Positions 55,940 through 64,000 of a DNA stretch of 64,000 nucleotides are shown piece by piece (the stretch's first letter is position 1; each line of letters opens with the position of its first letter). This DNA comes from Poseidonibacter lekithochrous (lineage in GTDB: Bacteria; Campylobacterota; Campylobacteria; Campylobacterales; Arcobacteraceae). Location of the stretch: positions 372,001 through 436,000 of the forward strand of contig NZ_CP054052.1 in NCBI RefSeq assembly GCF_013283835.1, given 5' to 3'. The position numbers and the translations under genes are program-made. The notes under the pieces were generated by a model. It was given only the letters and a program-made list of their open reading frames with translations, was not told the DNA's origin and did no database searches.

Positions 55940-57308
55940 AAAAAAAAATATTAAGATGCAAAGACTTCTAATATACACAACAATTATTATAATTGCAGCA
56001 ATTACTGCATTTGTATTTTTATCACCAATTTTTGAAAAAAATAGTCCGAAAATATCTTTAGAAAAAAGTATATTTTGGAATTTAAAAACACCATTAAAAG
56101 TTGAATTAAGTGATGACAATGAAATTCAATCTTATAAAATTACATACAATAATGGAAAAACTGAACAAGAATTAAAAACAAAAATCATTAGTCAAACTAA
56201 GGGATTAATTACATTAGATATTTTAGCTCCTAAAATTGATAGAATGTCTTATCCTAAAGATGTTGTTCTAAATATTGAAGTTTCTGATACAAGTAAATGG
56301 AATTTCTTTAGAGGAAATGTTCTAAAAAAACAAATTGATGTAAAAATTGATAGAAAAAAACCAACAGCTAATGTGATTAATAACTCTTATTTAATAAGGC
56401 AGGGTGGAAGTGCTACCGTAATTGCTGAAATTAAAGATGAAAATTTAGCTGATTTTTATGTATCATTTAATAATGATGAGAGATTTGAATTAATACCTTT
56501 TTATAAAGACAACTTTTATATGGCAATTATTGCATGGCCAATTGATATAGACGAATTTAGTAAAATTAGTATTGTAGCAATTGATAAAGCAAAAAATAAA
56601 ACTGTAACAAAAGTGCCATATTATATTAAAAGTTTAAAGAAAAAAGTTGACAAGATTAAAATCTCAGATAGATTTATTAATCAAGTAACAAAAGAAGTTC
56701 TTACTAAAAGTGGTTTTGATATTCCAGATTCTCAAGAAGATTCATTTGTTTTAGCAAATAAAGACTTAAGAGAAAATAATGTTTTAACTATTAGAACTGA
56801 AGTAAGACGAAATATGAATATGGATATGGTCTCAGAATTTAAACTAAAAGCTTTTAGACAGTTAAGAGGTGCTAAAACTTTTGCTGGTTATGGTGAAAGA
56901 AGACATTACTTTTATGATGGTGATAAAATAGATGAAGCTTGGCATTTGGGTATGGACTGGGCAAGTATTAAAAAAGCTAAAATTTATTCAACAAATGAAG
57001 GTAAGGTTATTTTTAAAGATTATTTAGGAATTTATGGGAATACAGCAATTATTGACCATGGATATGGATTATCTACTTTATATGCTCATACAAGTGCTTT
57101 AAATATAGAACTAAATGATGAAATTTCTTTTAATCAACTAATTGCAAATACAGGCTCGACTGGGGCTGTATTTGGAGATCATTTACATTTTGGAGTTCTT
57201 ATTCAAGGTATCGAAGTTAATCCACTAGAGTGGATGGATAGAAAATGGATAAAAACAAACGTAACTAATATTATGAATCAAGCTAAGAAAGTGATAGATA
57301 CTAAATGA
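55923..57308 (+). CDS. M23-family metallopeptidase with membrane anchor
   Basis: This 461-residue protein has an N-terminal membrane helix (LLIYTTIIIIAAITAFVFL), a long beta-rich region and a C-terminal LytM/M23 domain with HLGMDWAS, the HxH-type HLHFGVL and GNTAIIDHGYGLSTLYAH. It probably cuts peptidoglycan. Two starts are possible: TTG 55923, with AAAGGA six bases upstream and overlapping the previous gene, and ATG 55956 (450 residues) with a weaker site. The first is preferred. Confidence 0.85.
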   Translation: MSFTSRKKNIKMQRLLIYTTIIIIAAITAFVFLSPIFEKNSPKISLEKSIFWNLKTPLKVELSDDNEIQSYKITYNNGKTEQELKTKIISQTKGLITLDILAPKIDRMSYPKDVVLNIEVSDTSKWNFFRGNVLKKQIDVKIDRKKPTANVINNSYLIRQGGSATVIAEIKDENLADFYVSFNNDERFELIPFYKDNFYMAIIAWPIDIDEFSKISIVAIDKAKNKTVTKVPYYIKSLKKKVDKIKISDRFINQVTKEVLTKSGFDIPDSQEDSFVLANKDLRENNVLTIRTEVRRNMNMDMVSEFKLKAFRQLRGAKTFAGYGERRHYFYDGDKIDEAWHLGMDWASIKKAKIYSTNEGKVIFKDYLGIYGNTAIIDHGYGLSTLYAHTSALNIELNDEISFNQLIANTGSTGAVFGDHLHFGVLIQGIEVNPLEWMDRKWIKTNVTNIMNQAKKVIDTK

Positions 57309-58210
57309 AACAAAGAACAATTGCAAAAGAAGTAGAAATTGTAGGAATTGGATTACATAAAGGCGTTCCTGTAAAAATGAGATTAGAACCATTAGATTCA
57401 GATATGGGAATAATTTTTTACAGAGTTGATGCTGGGGTAACTATTCCTTTAGAAATTGCCAATGTAGTTGATACAAAAATGGCAACAGTTATTGGTAAAG
57501 ATGATGTTGTAGTTTCAACAATTGAACATTTATTATCAGCAGTTTATGCATACGGGATTGATAATTTAAGAGTAGTAATCGATAATGATGAAGTTCCAGT
57601 ATTAGATGGAAGTTCATCTGGATACTGTATGCTTATTGAAGAAGCTGGTATTAAAGAACTTGATAAGTCTAAAAAAGCTATCAAAGTTAAAAAAGAAGTT
57701 GAAGTTACAACTCCTGAGGGTAAAAGAGTATGTCTTAAACCTTCAAATCACATTGTATATGATTTTAAAATATCTTTTGATCATCCATCAATTGGTGAGC
57801 AAAACTTTCATTTTGATTACTCTATTGCTGAATATAAAGAAAATATTTCAAGAGCTAGAACATTTGGATTTTTACATGAAGTTCAATACTTAAGAAGTGT
57901 TGGTTTAGCTCAAGGTGGCTCTATGGAGAACGCTATTGTTTTAGACCAATCAAAAGTATTAAATCCAGAAGGTTTAAGATATACAGATGAGTTTGTAAGA
58001 CACAAAATCTTAGATGCAATTGGTGATATGGCTTTATTAGGTTATACCTTAGTTGGAGAATATGATGCAGTTGCTGGTTCTCACCATTTAAATCACTTAT
58101 TAACGAAAGAGTTATATAAAGATCCTGAGAATTATGAAATTATCGATTTAGAAGAAGCTAGTGCTGAAGCAGAAGTATTTGAATTAGCTTATTCTAAAGT
58201 TGAAATATAA
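57305..58210 (+). CDS. lpxC: UDP-3-O-acyl-N-acetylglucosamine deacetylase
   Basis: This 301-residue zinc enzyme performs the committed step of lipid A synthesis. Motifs are VGIGLHKGVPVKMRL, the zinc ligand region TIEHLLSAVYAYGIDN (H75), VLDGSSSGYCMLIEEAG and the late SHHLNHLL. It overlaps the M23 gene by four bases (ATGA). Confidence 0.96.
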   Translation: MKQRTIAKEVEIVGIGLHKGVPVKMRLEPLDSDMGIIFYRVDAGVTIPLEIANVVDTKMATVIGKDDVVVSTIEHLLSAVYAYGIDNLRVVIDNDEVPVLDGSSSGYCMLIEEAGIKELDKSKKAIKVKKEVEVTTPEGKRVCLKPSNHIVYDFKISFDHPSIGEQNFHFDYSIAEYKENISRARTFGFLHEVQYLRSVGLAQGGSMENAIVLDQSKVLNPEGLRYTDEFVRHKILDAIGDMALLGYTLVGEYDAVAGSHHLNHLLTKELYKDPENYEIIDLEEASAEAEVFELAYSKVEI

Positions 58211-58219
58211 GGTTTATAA

Positions 58220-58672
58220 TTGATAGAAGTTTTAGTTATAAGTATCTCAAATCCAATATTAATTGGTATATATGAAAATGAAGAATTAATTAATGAATAT
58301 AAAATTGAAGGTAAAACATCAGATTTACTACCTTCTTTATTTGAAAAATTATTAAATAAATATAATATTAAAAGATTAAATTATGTTAATACGCCTGGAT
58401 CTTATATGGCAATAAAAGTTGCGTATATCTTCCTAAAAACAATTAGCATTACAAAAAAAATTGAGTTCAGAGCTGTTGAAGGTTTTGAATTTAATGAAAA
58501 ATCTCCTATAAAAGCCTTGGGTAAAAAGTACTTTATAAAAGATGGAAAAGACGTTAAAGTAGAATTTTTAGAAAAAGATTGTATAATTCGCGACTTTAAG
58601 TTACCTAAGAGTATAAGTAACATAAATTTTAACAAACAGACATTACCAATTTATAATTTACCAGCTGTTTAA
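58220..58672 (+). CDS. tsaB: TsaB-like tRNA threonylcarbamoyladenosine protein
   Basis: This 150-residue protein resembles short TsaB proteins of Campylobacterota: the opening VLVISISNPILIGIYENEEL is the strand pattern of the ASKHA fold, and NTPGSYMAIKVAYIFLKT matches the conserved GPGSFTGLR region. It is far shorter than E. coli TsaB and lacks most of the second domain. The start is TTG. Assignment depends partly on its place between lpxC and thrB. Confidence 0.7.
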   Translation: MIEVLVISISNPILIGIYENEELINEYKIEGKTSDLLPSLFEKLLNKYNIKRLNYVNTPGSYMAIKVAYIFLKTISITKKIEFRAVEGFEFNEKSPIKALGKKYFIKDGKDVKVEFLEKDCIIRDFKLPKSISNINFNKQTLPIYNLPAV

Positions 58673-58683
58673 GAAGGAAATAG

Positions 58684-59565
58684 ATGAAAGTAAGCGTTCC
58701 TGCTACTAGTGCAAATTTAGGACCAGGGTTTGATTCTCTTGGACTAGCAATTGCTATGAAAAACCAAGTTATTATTAAGCCATCAAAATTTCACAGTGTA
58801 TCATTAAAAGGTGAGGGTGCTAATAACCCTGTATTAAAAGATAACAATATGTTTATCTCAATTTTTAATGATTTTTATTATAATTTGACACATAGAAAAA
58901 GACATTTTAGATATGAATTCTTTAATGAAATTCCATTATCTAGAGGATTAGGTTCTTCTTCTGCTGTAATTGTATCAGCAATTGCTAGTGCATATGCTAT
59001 TGAAGGCATTAAATTAGATAAAGATAAATTATTAAATTTAGCACTTGCTTATGAAAATCATCCAGATAATATTACACCAGCTGTAATGGGTGGATTTAAT
59101 GTGGCAACTGTACAAGATAATGAAGTTAGATATATTAATAAAAATATACCAAAATCATTAAAAGCTGTTGTAGTAATTCCTAATAGACCTATTTCAACAC
59201 AATTATCTAGAAAAGCGTTACCTTTTAAATACTCTAAAGATGATGTAATATTTAATATTTCTCATTCTTCATTATTAACGGCTGCATTTATGAGTGAAAA
59301 CTGGAAAATGCTTAGAACTGCATCTATGGATAAAGTTCACCAAAAATATAGAATGAAACAAATGCCAGAATTATTTGATGTACAAAAAACAGCACTTAAA
59401 AGTGGTGCTTTAATGAGTACATTATCAGGTTCAGGTTCAACACTGTTTTCTATCTGTTTTGCTGAAGATGCAAAGAAGATTGAAAAATCACTTAAAAGTA
59501 GATTTCCTCATTTTAAAGTTTTCAGTTCAGACTTTGATAATGTGGGCGTTAAAATAGATCTTTAA
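58684..59565 (+). CDS. thrB: Homoserine kinase
   Basis: This 293-residue GHMP kinase phosphorylates homoserine for threonine synthesis. The start [20 protein letters not shown] and the ATP loop [20 protein letters not shown] are diagnostic, and [17 protein letters not shown] is the third GHMP motif. AGAAGGAAA precedes the ATG. Confidence 0.95.
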   Translation: MKVSVPATSANLGPGFDSLGLAIAMKNQVIIKPSKFHSVSLKGEGANNPVLKDNNMFISIFNDFYYNLTHRKRHFRYEFFNEIPLSRGLGSSSAVIVSAIASAYAIEGIKLDKDKLLNLALAYENHPDNITPAVMGGFNVATVQDNEVRYINKNIPKSLKAVVVIPNRPISTQLSRKALPFKYSKDDVIFNISHSSLLTAAFMSENWKMLRTASMDKVHQKYRMKQMPELFDVQKTALKSGALMSTLSGSGSTLFSICFAEDAKKIEKSLKSRFPHFKVFSSDFDNVGVKIDL

Positions 59566-59602
59566 TATTTTTTGATATTAAAGTATATTTTAGGTATAAT
59601 CG

Positions 59603-59881
59603 TTGGCTAATTTAAAAAAGACGTTAAGAACTTGCATTTCTTGTCGAGAAAAAATCGAACAAAAAATGCTAGTAAGACTTAAATGTGAAGATAAAAAACT
59701 TGTATTATTTAACAATTATGGTAGAAGTTTTTATATCTGTAAAGATTGTATATCAAAAATAGTACAAACAGATATTGATCAAAGAGTTTATAAAAAAATT
59801 GATAAGGCACTATGTAGAGAGTGCAAAAATAAAGATAAGTATGTTCTACAACTTAAGGAGATGTTAACAGATGTCAGATAA
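59603..59881 (+). CDS. ylxR: YlxR-family (DUF448) protein
   Basis: This 92-residue small basic protein has the family pattern RTCISCREKIEQKMLVRLK and a second cysteine pair (YICKDCISK). YlxR genes normally sit before infB, and relatives bind RNA. The start is TTG at 59603, and the gene overlaps infB by 11 bases. Confidence 0.88.
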   Translation: MANLKKTLRTCISCREKIEQKMLVRLKCEDKKLVLFNNYGRSFYICKDCISKIVQTDIDQRVYKKIDKALCRECKNKDKYVLQLKEMLTDVR

Positions 59882-62540
59882 AGTAAGAGTTTATGAAATT
59901 GCAGAAGAGGCGGGAGCTAGTAGCTCGGAAGTTATTGCAAAAGCAAAAGATTTAAATATAGAACTTAAATCACCTCAAAGTGCAGTTTCATTTGAAGACG
60001 CAGAAGAGATTGCAAATTATATAATGACTGGTAAAAGTTCTAAAATAGCTGAAAAACCTGCAGCTAAGCCTAAGAAGGTAGTTGTAAAAAAAGCAGAACC
60101 AGTAAAACCAGTTGAAGAAGTTTCTAAAGTTGAGGCTCCTAAAGTGGAAGCTGAAAAGAAAGAAGAAAAAGAAACAATCTCAAAACCTACAACACCAGTT
60201 GAAAAACCTGCATCTGATGAAGTACAAAAAGAAGAAAAGAAAGAAGAAACAAAAGAAGAAGCAGTTGTTTCTAAACCTAAAAAGATAATTCCTAAGAGAA
60301 GAGGTCTAAAAATTATCAAGAAGAAAAAGCCAAGAGAAGTTGAACCTAAGATTGAAGATAAACCAACTGAAATTCAACCTAGAAAGAAAATGAAATCTCT
60401 TAGTGAAATTTTAGGAAGTAATGATTCTGATACATCTTCAAAAGATGATAATTTCGATGCTAGAAGAGCTAAGAAAAAAGAGAAGAAAAAACAAGCTACT
60501 AGAACACATGATCATGGTAGAAAATTAGATGTTAACAGAGGTGCCTCTGATGACTTTAATAATAAAACTGAACACTCACTACTTGGGGAAGAAGTTGTAT
60601 TATTAGATATGGGATTATCTGATACTTCAAAACTTTTAGAGGAAACTAAACCTCAAAATACTAATAAGCAAGCAAGAGGTTCTAAACCAGCTGCATTTGG
60701 TAATAGACCACAAGGTTTAAAAAGAAGAAAAAGAAAGAAAAGAATTAAAAGAGAATTCGAATCAGTTGAAATTACTGAAGTAACAATTCCTGAAGACATT
60801 AGAGTATATGAATTTGCTGAGGCGTGTGGTAAATCTGCTTCTGAAGTGATTTCTGTATTATTCGGTCTTGGTATGTTAGTTACTAAAAATGACTTCTTAA
60901 AACAAGACGAATTAGAAATTCTTGGTGAAGAGTTTGATATTGAAGTTACTGTTAAAGATGCATTAGAAGACGTAAACTACGTTGATGAATATTTAGAAGA
61001 AGAAATTGATGATTCTAACTTCTCAGAAAGACCACCAGTTGTTACTATTATGGGTCACGTTGACCATGGTAAAACTTCTTTACTTGACAAAATTAGATCT
61101 TCTAAAATTGCTGCAGGTGAAGCAGGTGGAATTACTCAACATATTTCATCTTACACAGTTGAAAAAGATGGAAAGAAAATTACATTTGTTGATACTCCAG
61201 GTCACGCCGCGTTCTCTGCTATGAGAGCAAGAGGTGCAAGTGTTACTGATGTTGTAATTATTGTTGTAGCTGCAGATGATGGTGTTAAACCTCAAACTGA
61301 AGAAGTAATTTCTCATGCAAAAGCATCTGGATGTCCAATTATTGTTGCAGTAAACAAAATGGATAAAGAGACAGCTAACATGGATATGGTTAAATCCCAA
61401 ATGGCAGAGAGAGAAATGACTCCTGTTGATTGGGGTGGAGATATTGAATTTATTGGTGTATCTGCACATTCAGGAATGGGAATTGATGATTTATTAGAAA
61501 ATATTTTACTTCAATCTGAAATTCTTGAACTTAAAGCTGATCCTACTGCAAAAGCAAAAGCTACTGTTGTTGAATCTTTACTTGAAAAAGGAAGAGGACC
61601 AGTTGCTACTGTTATTGTTCAAAATGGTACATTAAAAGTTGGTGATAATATTGTTTGTGATACTACTTTTGGTAGAGTTAAAGCAATTACTAATGATATG
61701 GGTAAACCAGTTAAACAACTTGGTCTTTCTGAAACAGGTAATGTTTTAGGATTAAGTGAAGTTCCAGCTGCTGGATCTGTTATGGTTGTACAAGACTCTG
61801 ATAAAGAAGCAAGAGAAATTGCTACTAAAAGAGCTGAACATGAAAGAGCAAAAGAATTATCTAAATCTACTAAAGTATCTTTAGAAGAGATGAGTGGATT
61901 AATTGCAGAAGGTAAGATCAAACAATTACCAGTTATTATTAAAACTGATGTTGGTGGATCACTTGAAGCTATTAAAGGTTCTTTAGAAAAAATTGCTAAC
62001 GAAGAAGTTAAAGTAAAAGTTATTCACGCTGCAGTTGGTGGAATTACTGAATCTGATTTAGTTCTTGCAAGTGCTTCTGAGGGTTGTATTATCCTTGGAT
62101 TCAACGTAAGACCTACTGGTTCTGTTAAATCTAAAGCAAAAGCTGATGGAATTACTATTAATACTTATTCAATTATCTATGATTTAATTGATGATATTAA
62201 AGCTACTTTATCTGGAATGATGAGTGGTGTAATTAGAGAAGAGAATACTGGTCAAGCTGAAGTTAGAGATACATTCGTTGTTCCTAAAGTTGGAACTGTT
62301 GCTGGATGTTTAGTTACTGATGGTAAAGTAATCAGAGGTGGATTAGCAAGAATCATTAGAGATGGTGTTGTTACATACACTGGTAAAATTTCAAGTCTGA
62401 AAAGATTTAAAGATGATGCTAAAGAAGTTGCTAATGGTTACGAGTGTGGTATTATGTTTGATAAATTCAACGATATTAAAGTTGGTGACTTCATTGAAAC
62501 ATTCATTGAAATTGAAGAAAAAGTTTCAATTGACGACTAA
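59871..62540 (+). CDS. infB: Translation initiation factor IF-2
   Basis: This 889-residue GTPase places initiator tRNA on the small subunit. A N-terminal IF2N domain (VYEIAEEAGASSSEVIAKA) is followed by a long Lys/Glu/Pro linker (about residues 50-290), a second IF2N-like domain and the G domain with GHVDHGKTSLLD (from residue 395), VDTPGHAAFSAMRARGA and NKMDKE. Domains II-IV complete it. Confidence 0.97.
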   Translation: MSDKVRVYEIAEEAGASSSEVIAKAKDLNIELKSPQSAVSFEDAEEIANYIMTGKSSKIAEKPAAKPKKVVVKKAEPVKPVEEVSKVEAPKVEAEKKEEKETISKPTTPVEKPASDEVQKEEKKEETKEEAVVSKPKKIIPKRRGLKIIKKKKPREVEPKIEDKPTEIQPRKKMKSLSEILGSNDSDTSSKDDNFDARRAKKKEKKKQATRTHDHGRKLDVNRGASDDFNNKTEHSLLGEEVVLLDMGLSDTSKLLEETKPQNTNKQARGSKPAAFGNRPQGLKRRKRKKRIKREFESVEITEVTIPEDIRVYEFAEACGKSASEVISVLFGLGMLVTKNDFLKQDELEILGEEFDIEVTVKDALEDVNYVDEYLEEEIDDSNFSERPPVVTIMGHVDHGKTSLLDKIRSSKIAAGEAGGITQHISSYTVEKDGKKITFVDTPGHAAFSAMRARGASVTDVVIIVVAADDGVKPQTEEVISHAKASGCPIIVAVNKMDKETANMDMVKSQMAEREMTPVDWGGDIEFIGVSAHSGMGIDDLLENILLQSEILELKADPTAKAKATVVESLLEKGRGPVATVIVQNGTLKVGDNIVCDTTFGRVKAITNDMGKPVKQLGLSETGNVLGLSEVPAAGSVMVVQDSDKEAREIATKRAEHERAKELSKSTKVSLEEMSGLIAEGKIKQLPVIIKTDVGGSLEAIKGSLEKIANEEVKVKVIHAAVGGITESDLVLASASEGCIILGFNVRPTGSVKSKAKADGITINTYSIIYDLIDDIKATLSGMMSGVIREENTGQAEVRDTFVVPKVGTVAGCLVTDGKVIRGGLARIIRDGVVTYTGKISSLKRFKDDAKEVANGYECGIMFDKFNDIKVGDFIETFIEIEEKVSIDD

Positions 62541-62542
62541 TC

Positions 62543-62902
62543 ATGAAAAGCGTTAATTTACAAAGAACTGAATCATTATTAATGGAGCTAATTCCAGAAG
62601 GTCTTTCATCACTTTCTGATCATAGAATTAGCTCTTTAGCTATTACAGGTGTAAACTGTAAAAATGGTAAATATGATGCAATTGTTTATTTCGATGGTTC
62701 AGATTATGATCAAAAAGAAATAAGAGAAATAATTGCATTATTAAAAAAAGCAAATGGTAGAATTAAATCTTATATTTTAGCAAGTACAGGTTGGTACAAA
62801 TGTCCAAACTTTACTTTTGTTAATGATACTACTTTAGAAGAATCAAGAAATATAGAAGCTCTATTTGCTCAAATCAGAAAAGATAAAAAAGAAGAAGAAT
62901 GA
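62543..62902 (+). CDS. rbfA: Ribosome-binding factor A
   Basis: This 119-residue KH-like protein matures the 16S rRNA 5' end. It starts two bases after infB, starts with [20 protein letters not shown] and contains [20 protein letters not shown]. It overlaps rimP by four bases (ATGA). Position and size support the call strongly; sequence motifs are modest. Confidence 0.9.
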   Translation: MKSVNLQRTESLLMELIPEGLSSLSDHRISSLAITGVNCKNGKYDAIVYFDGSDYDQKEIREIIALLKKANGRIKSYILASTGWYKCPNFTFVNDTTLEESRNIEALFAQIRKDKKEEE

Positions 62903-63327
62903 GTTTAGAAGAATCAATCAAATTAGCTGTTGAAAGTTTAGATGCTCAACTTTATGATATCGTTACAACTAGAGAACATGATGATAACATTTATAGAGTT
63001 TTTGTTACTGCTAAAGGTGGTATTAACTTAGATAAATGTGCTGAAATCTCTAGAATGATTTCACCTATTTTAGATGTTGAAGAACCTATGGGTGGAAAAT
63101 ATAGACTTGAAGTAAGTTCTCCTGGAATTGAAAGAAAGTTAAGAACAAAAGATCACTTTATTGCTTCAGTTGGCGAAAAAGTAAGAGTAAAAGATATTGC
63201 GACAGAAGTTTACAAAGGTGAACTTTTAAGCGTAGACAATCAAAAGATTGTTGTAAAAACTGAACATGGTGAAGAAGAAATTGAACAAAGTTCAATTCTA
63301 TCTGCATCTACTTATTTTGAGTGGTAA
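62899..63327 (+). CDS. rimP: Ribosome maturation factor RimP
   Basis: This 142-residue protein helps assemble the 30S subunit. The family core [20 protein letters not shown] is present, followed by the small SH3-like C-terminal domain. It closes the infB-rbfA-rimP group. Confidence 0.93.
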   Translation: MSLEESIKLAVESLDAQLYDIVTTREHDDNIYRVFVTAKGGINLDKCAEISRMISPILDVEEPMGGKYRLEVSSPGIERKLRTKDHFIASVGEKVRVKDIATEVYKGELLSVDNQKIVVKTEHGEEEIEQSSILSASTYFEW

Positions 63328-63427
63328 TAGATTTATCTATTAACCCTCAATACCTAATCTAACTAATTATTTAGCCTCTTTAATATATACTACAATCAAA
63401 ATTTAACTTACTAGAAAGAATTGTCTA

Positions 63428-64000
63428 ATGAAAATTAATAATGAATTTTTCATGAAATTAGCAATTAACGAAGCATGGAAATATCAATTTTTAACTTATC
63501 CTAATCCTGCTGTTGGTTGTGTAATTGTAAAAGGTGAAAGTGAAATACTTTCAATTGAAGCACACAAAGAAGCTGGTATGCCGCATGCTGAAGTAAATGC
63601 ACTGAAAGCTGCTTTTTTAAAATATCATCCAAATGATTTAATTAAAACAAAAAAAACTTCTCATGATATACATGAATATTTAATCAAGAATCATAATGGT
63701 TTTTTTAATGATTGTAAGGTATATGTAACACTTGAACCTTGTAATCATATAGGTAAAACTCCAGCTTGTGCTAACTTACTTAAAGAACTAAATCCTAAAA
63801 AAGTAATTATTGCACATGAAGATCCAAATAAAGAAGCTTCAGGGGGTCTAGAAACACTTTTGTCAGTTAATATTAATACTGAGATAGGTTGTATGAAAAA
63901 AGAAGCTTATGAGCTTTTATATCCATTTATCAAATGGAATAGCGGTACATTTATTTTTTATAAAATGGCACAAACTTTAAATGGCTCAGTAGATGGTGCA
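63428..64000 (+). CDS. ribD: Riboflavin biosynthesis deaminase/reductase RibD (partial)
   Basis: ATG at 63428 opens a frame of 191 codons that runs off the right edge. The N-terminal deaminase domain is complete: PNPAVGCVIVKG, the zinc motif PHAEVNAL and the second zinc motif TLEPCNHIGKTPAC. The start of the reductase domain (YKMAQTLNGSVDGA) follows. It would convert the pyrimidine intermediate in riboflavin synthesis. AAAG lies upstream of the start. Confidence 0.93.
   Translation, partial: MKINNEFFMKLAINEAWKYQFLTYPNPAVGCVIVKGESEILSIEAHKEAGMPHAEVNALKAAFLKYHPNDLIKTKKTSHDIHEYLIKNHNGFFNDCKVYVTLEPCNHIGKTPACANLLKELNPKKVIIAHEDPNKEASGGLETLLSVNINTEIGCMKKEAYELLYPFIKWNSGTFIFYKMAQTLNGSVDGA

Noticed and set aside
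1-64000. CRISPR arrays, tRNA or rRNA genes, prophage or integrase genes
   Set aside because: None were recognised on either strand when reading the intergenic regions.

Overview
The window is an AT-rich bacterial chromosome segment. Its gene content points to the Campylobacterota, most likely an Arcobacter-type genus. Evidence for this includes the ccoNOQP cluster followed by a DUF4006-like gene, a MOMP-type porin whose mature N-terminus resembles the Campylobacter one, the lpxC-tsaB-thrB-ylxR-infB-rbfA-rimP-ribD order, frequent TTG starts and AGA-dominated arginine codons. This assignment is inference from the sequence, not a database result.

Region 1 (1-16.1 kb) is an aromatic-catabolism island. 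A phenol hydroxylase operon (dmpKLMNOP) ends at a terminator and is followed by a TauE/SafE exporter. A meta-cleavage operon comes next (dmpQ, dmpB, a GlcG-like gene, dmpC, E, F, G, H, I, a luciferase-like monooxygenase, dmpD), then a porin gene. Together they encode a complete route phenol -> catechol -> 2-hydroxymuconic semialdehyde -> pyruvate + acetyl-CoA, with both the dehydrogenase/tautomerase/decarboxylase branch and the hydrolase branch. The start of an unidentified membrane-protein gene runs divergently off the left edge.

The strongest unexplained signal is a promoter element that occurs four times in this island: two GCGA half-sites exactly 11 bp apart, followed exactly 11 nt later by a -10-like hexamer. 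It precedes dmpK, dmpQ and the porin. The fourth copy (14506) precedes about 200 bp with no gene but with several nested inverted repeats and a 14-bp perfect terminal hairpin. That stretch looks like a co-regulated small RNA whose pyrimidine loop is complementary to Shine-Dalgarno sequences, including that of the MOMP-type porin at 51.8 kb.

Region 2 (16.1-31.5 kb) is mixed: an EamA exporter, an unrecognised permease-like protein, a 340-bp non-coding stretch with inverted repeats, two NlpC/P60 lipoproteins, a small lipoprotein with an MFS transporter, a CopD-like membrane protein, alaS, and tandem thioredoxin genes. It ends with a DASS-family transporter whose 3' end is frameshifted, a sensor kinase/response regulator pair, and a sodium:alanine symporter.

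Region 3 (31.6-41 kb) is housekeeping: trxB (sharing a 42-bp upstream element with the second thioredoxin gene), dapB, purF with a structured leader, a YhcC-type radical SAM protein, a LysR regulator, a UvrD-type helicase, truB, ispE and smpB.

Region 4 (41-52 kb) holds the cbb3 oxidase operon with small accessory genes (including a 30-residue membrane peptide), an AddB-like nuclease, prfB, a cytochrome c and the MOMP-type porin.

Region 5 (52-64 kb) is dense housekeeping: folB, plsY, nadA-nadC, an NrnA-like DHH protein, an M23 peptidase, lpxC, a TsaB-like gene, thrB, ylxR, infB, rbfA, rimP and the start of ribD. I saw no tRNA, rRNA, CRISPR array, insertion sequence or prophage gene.
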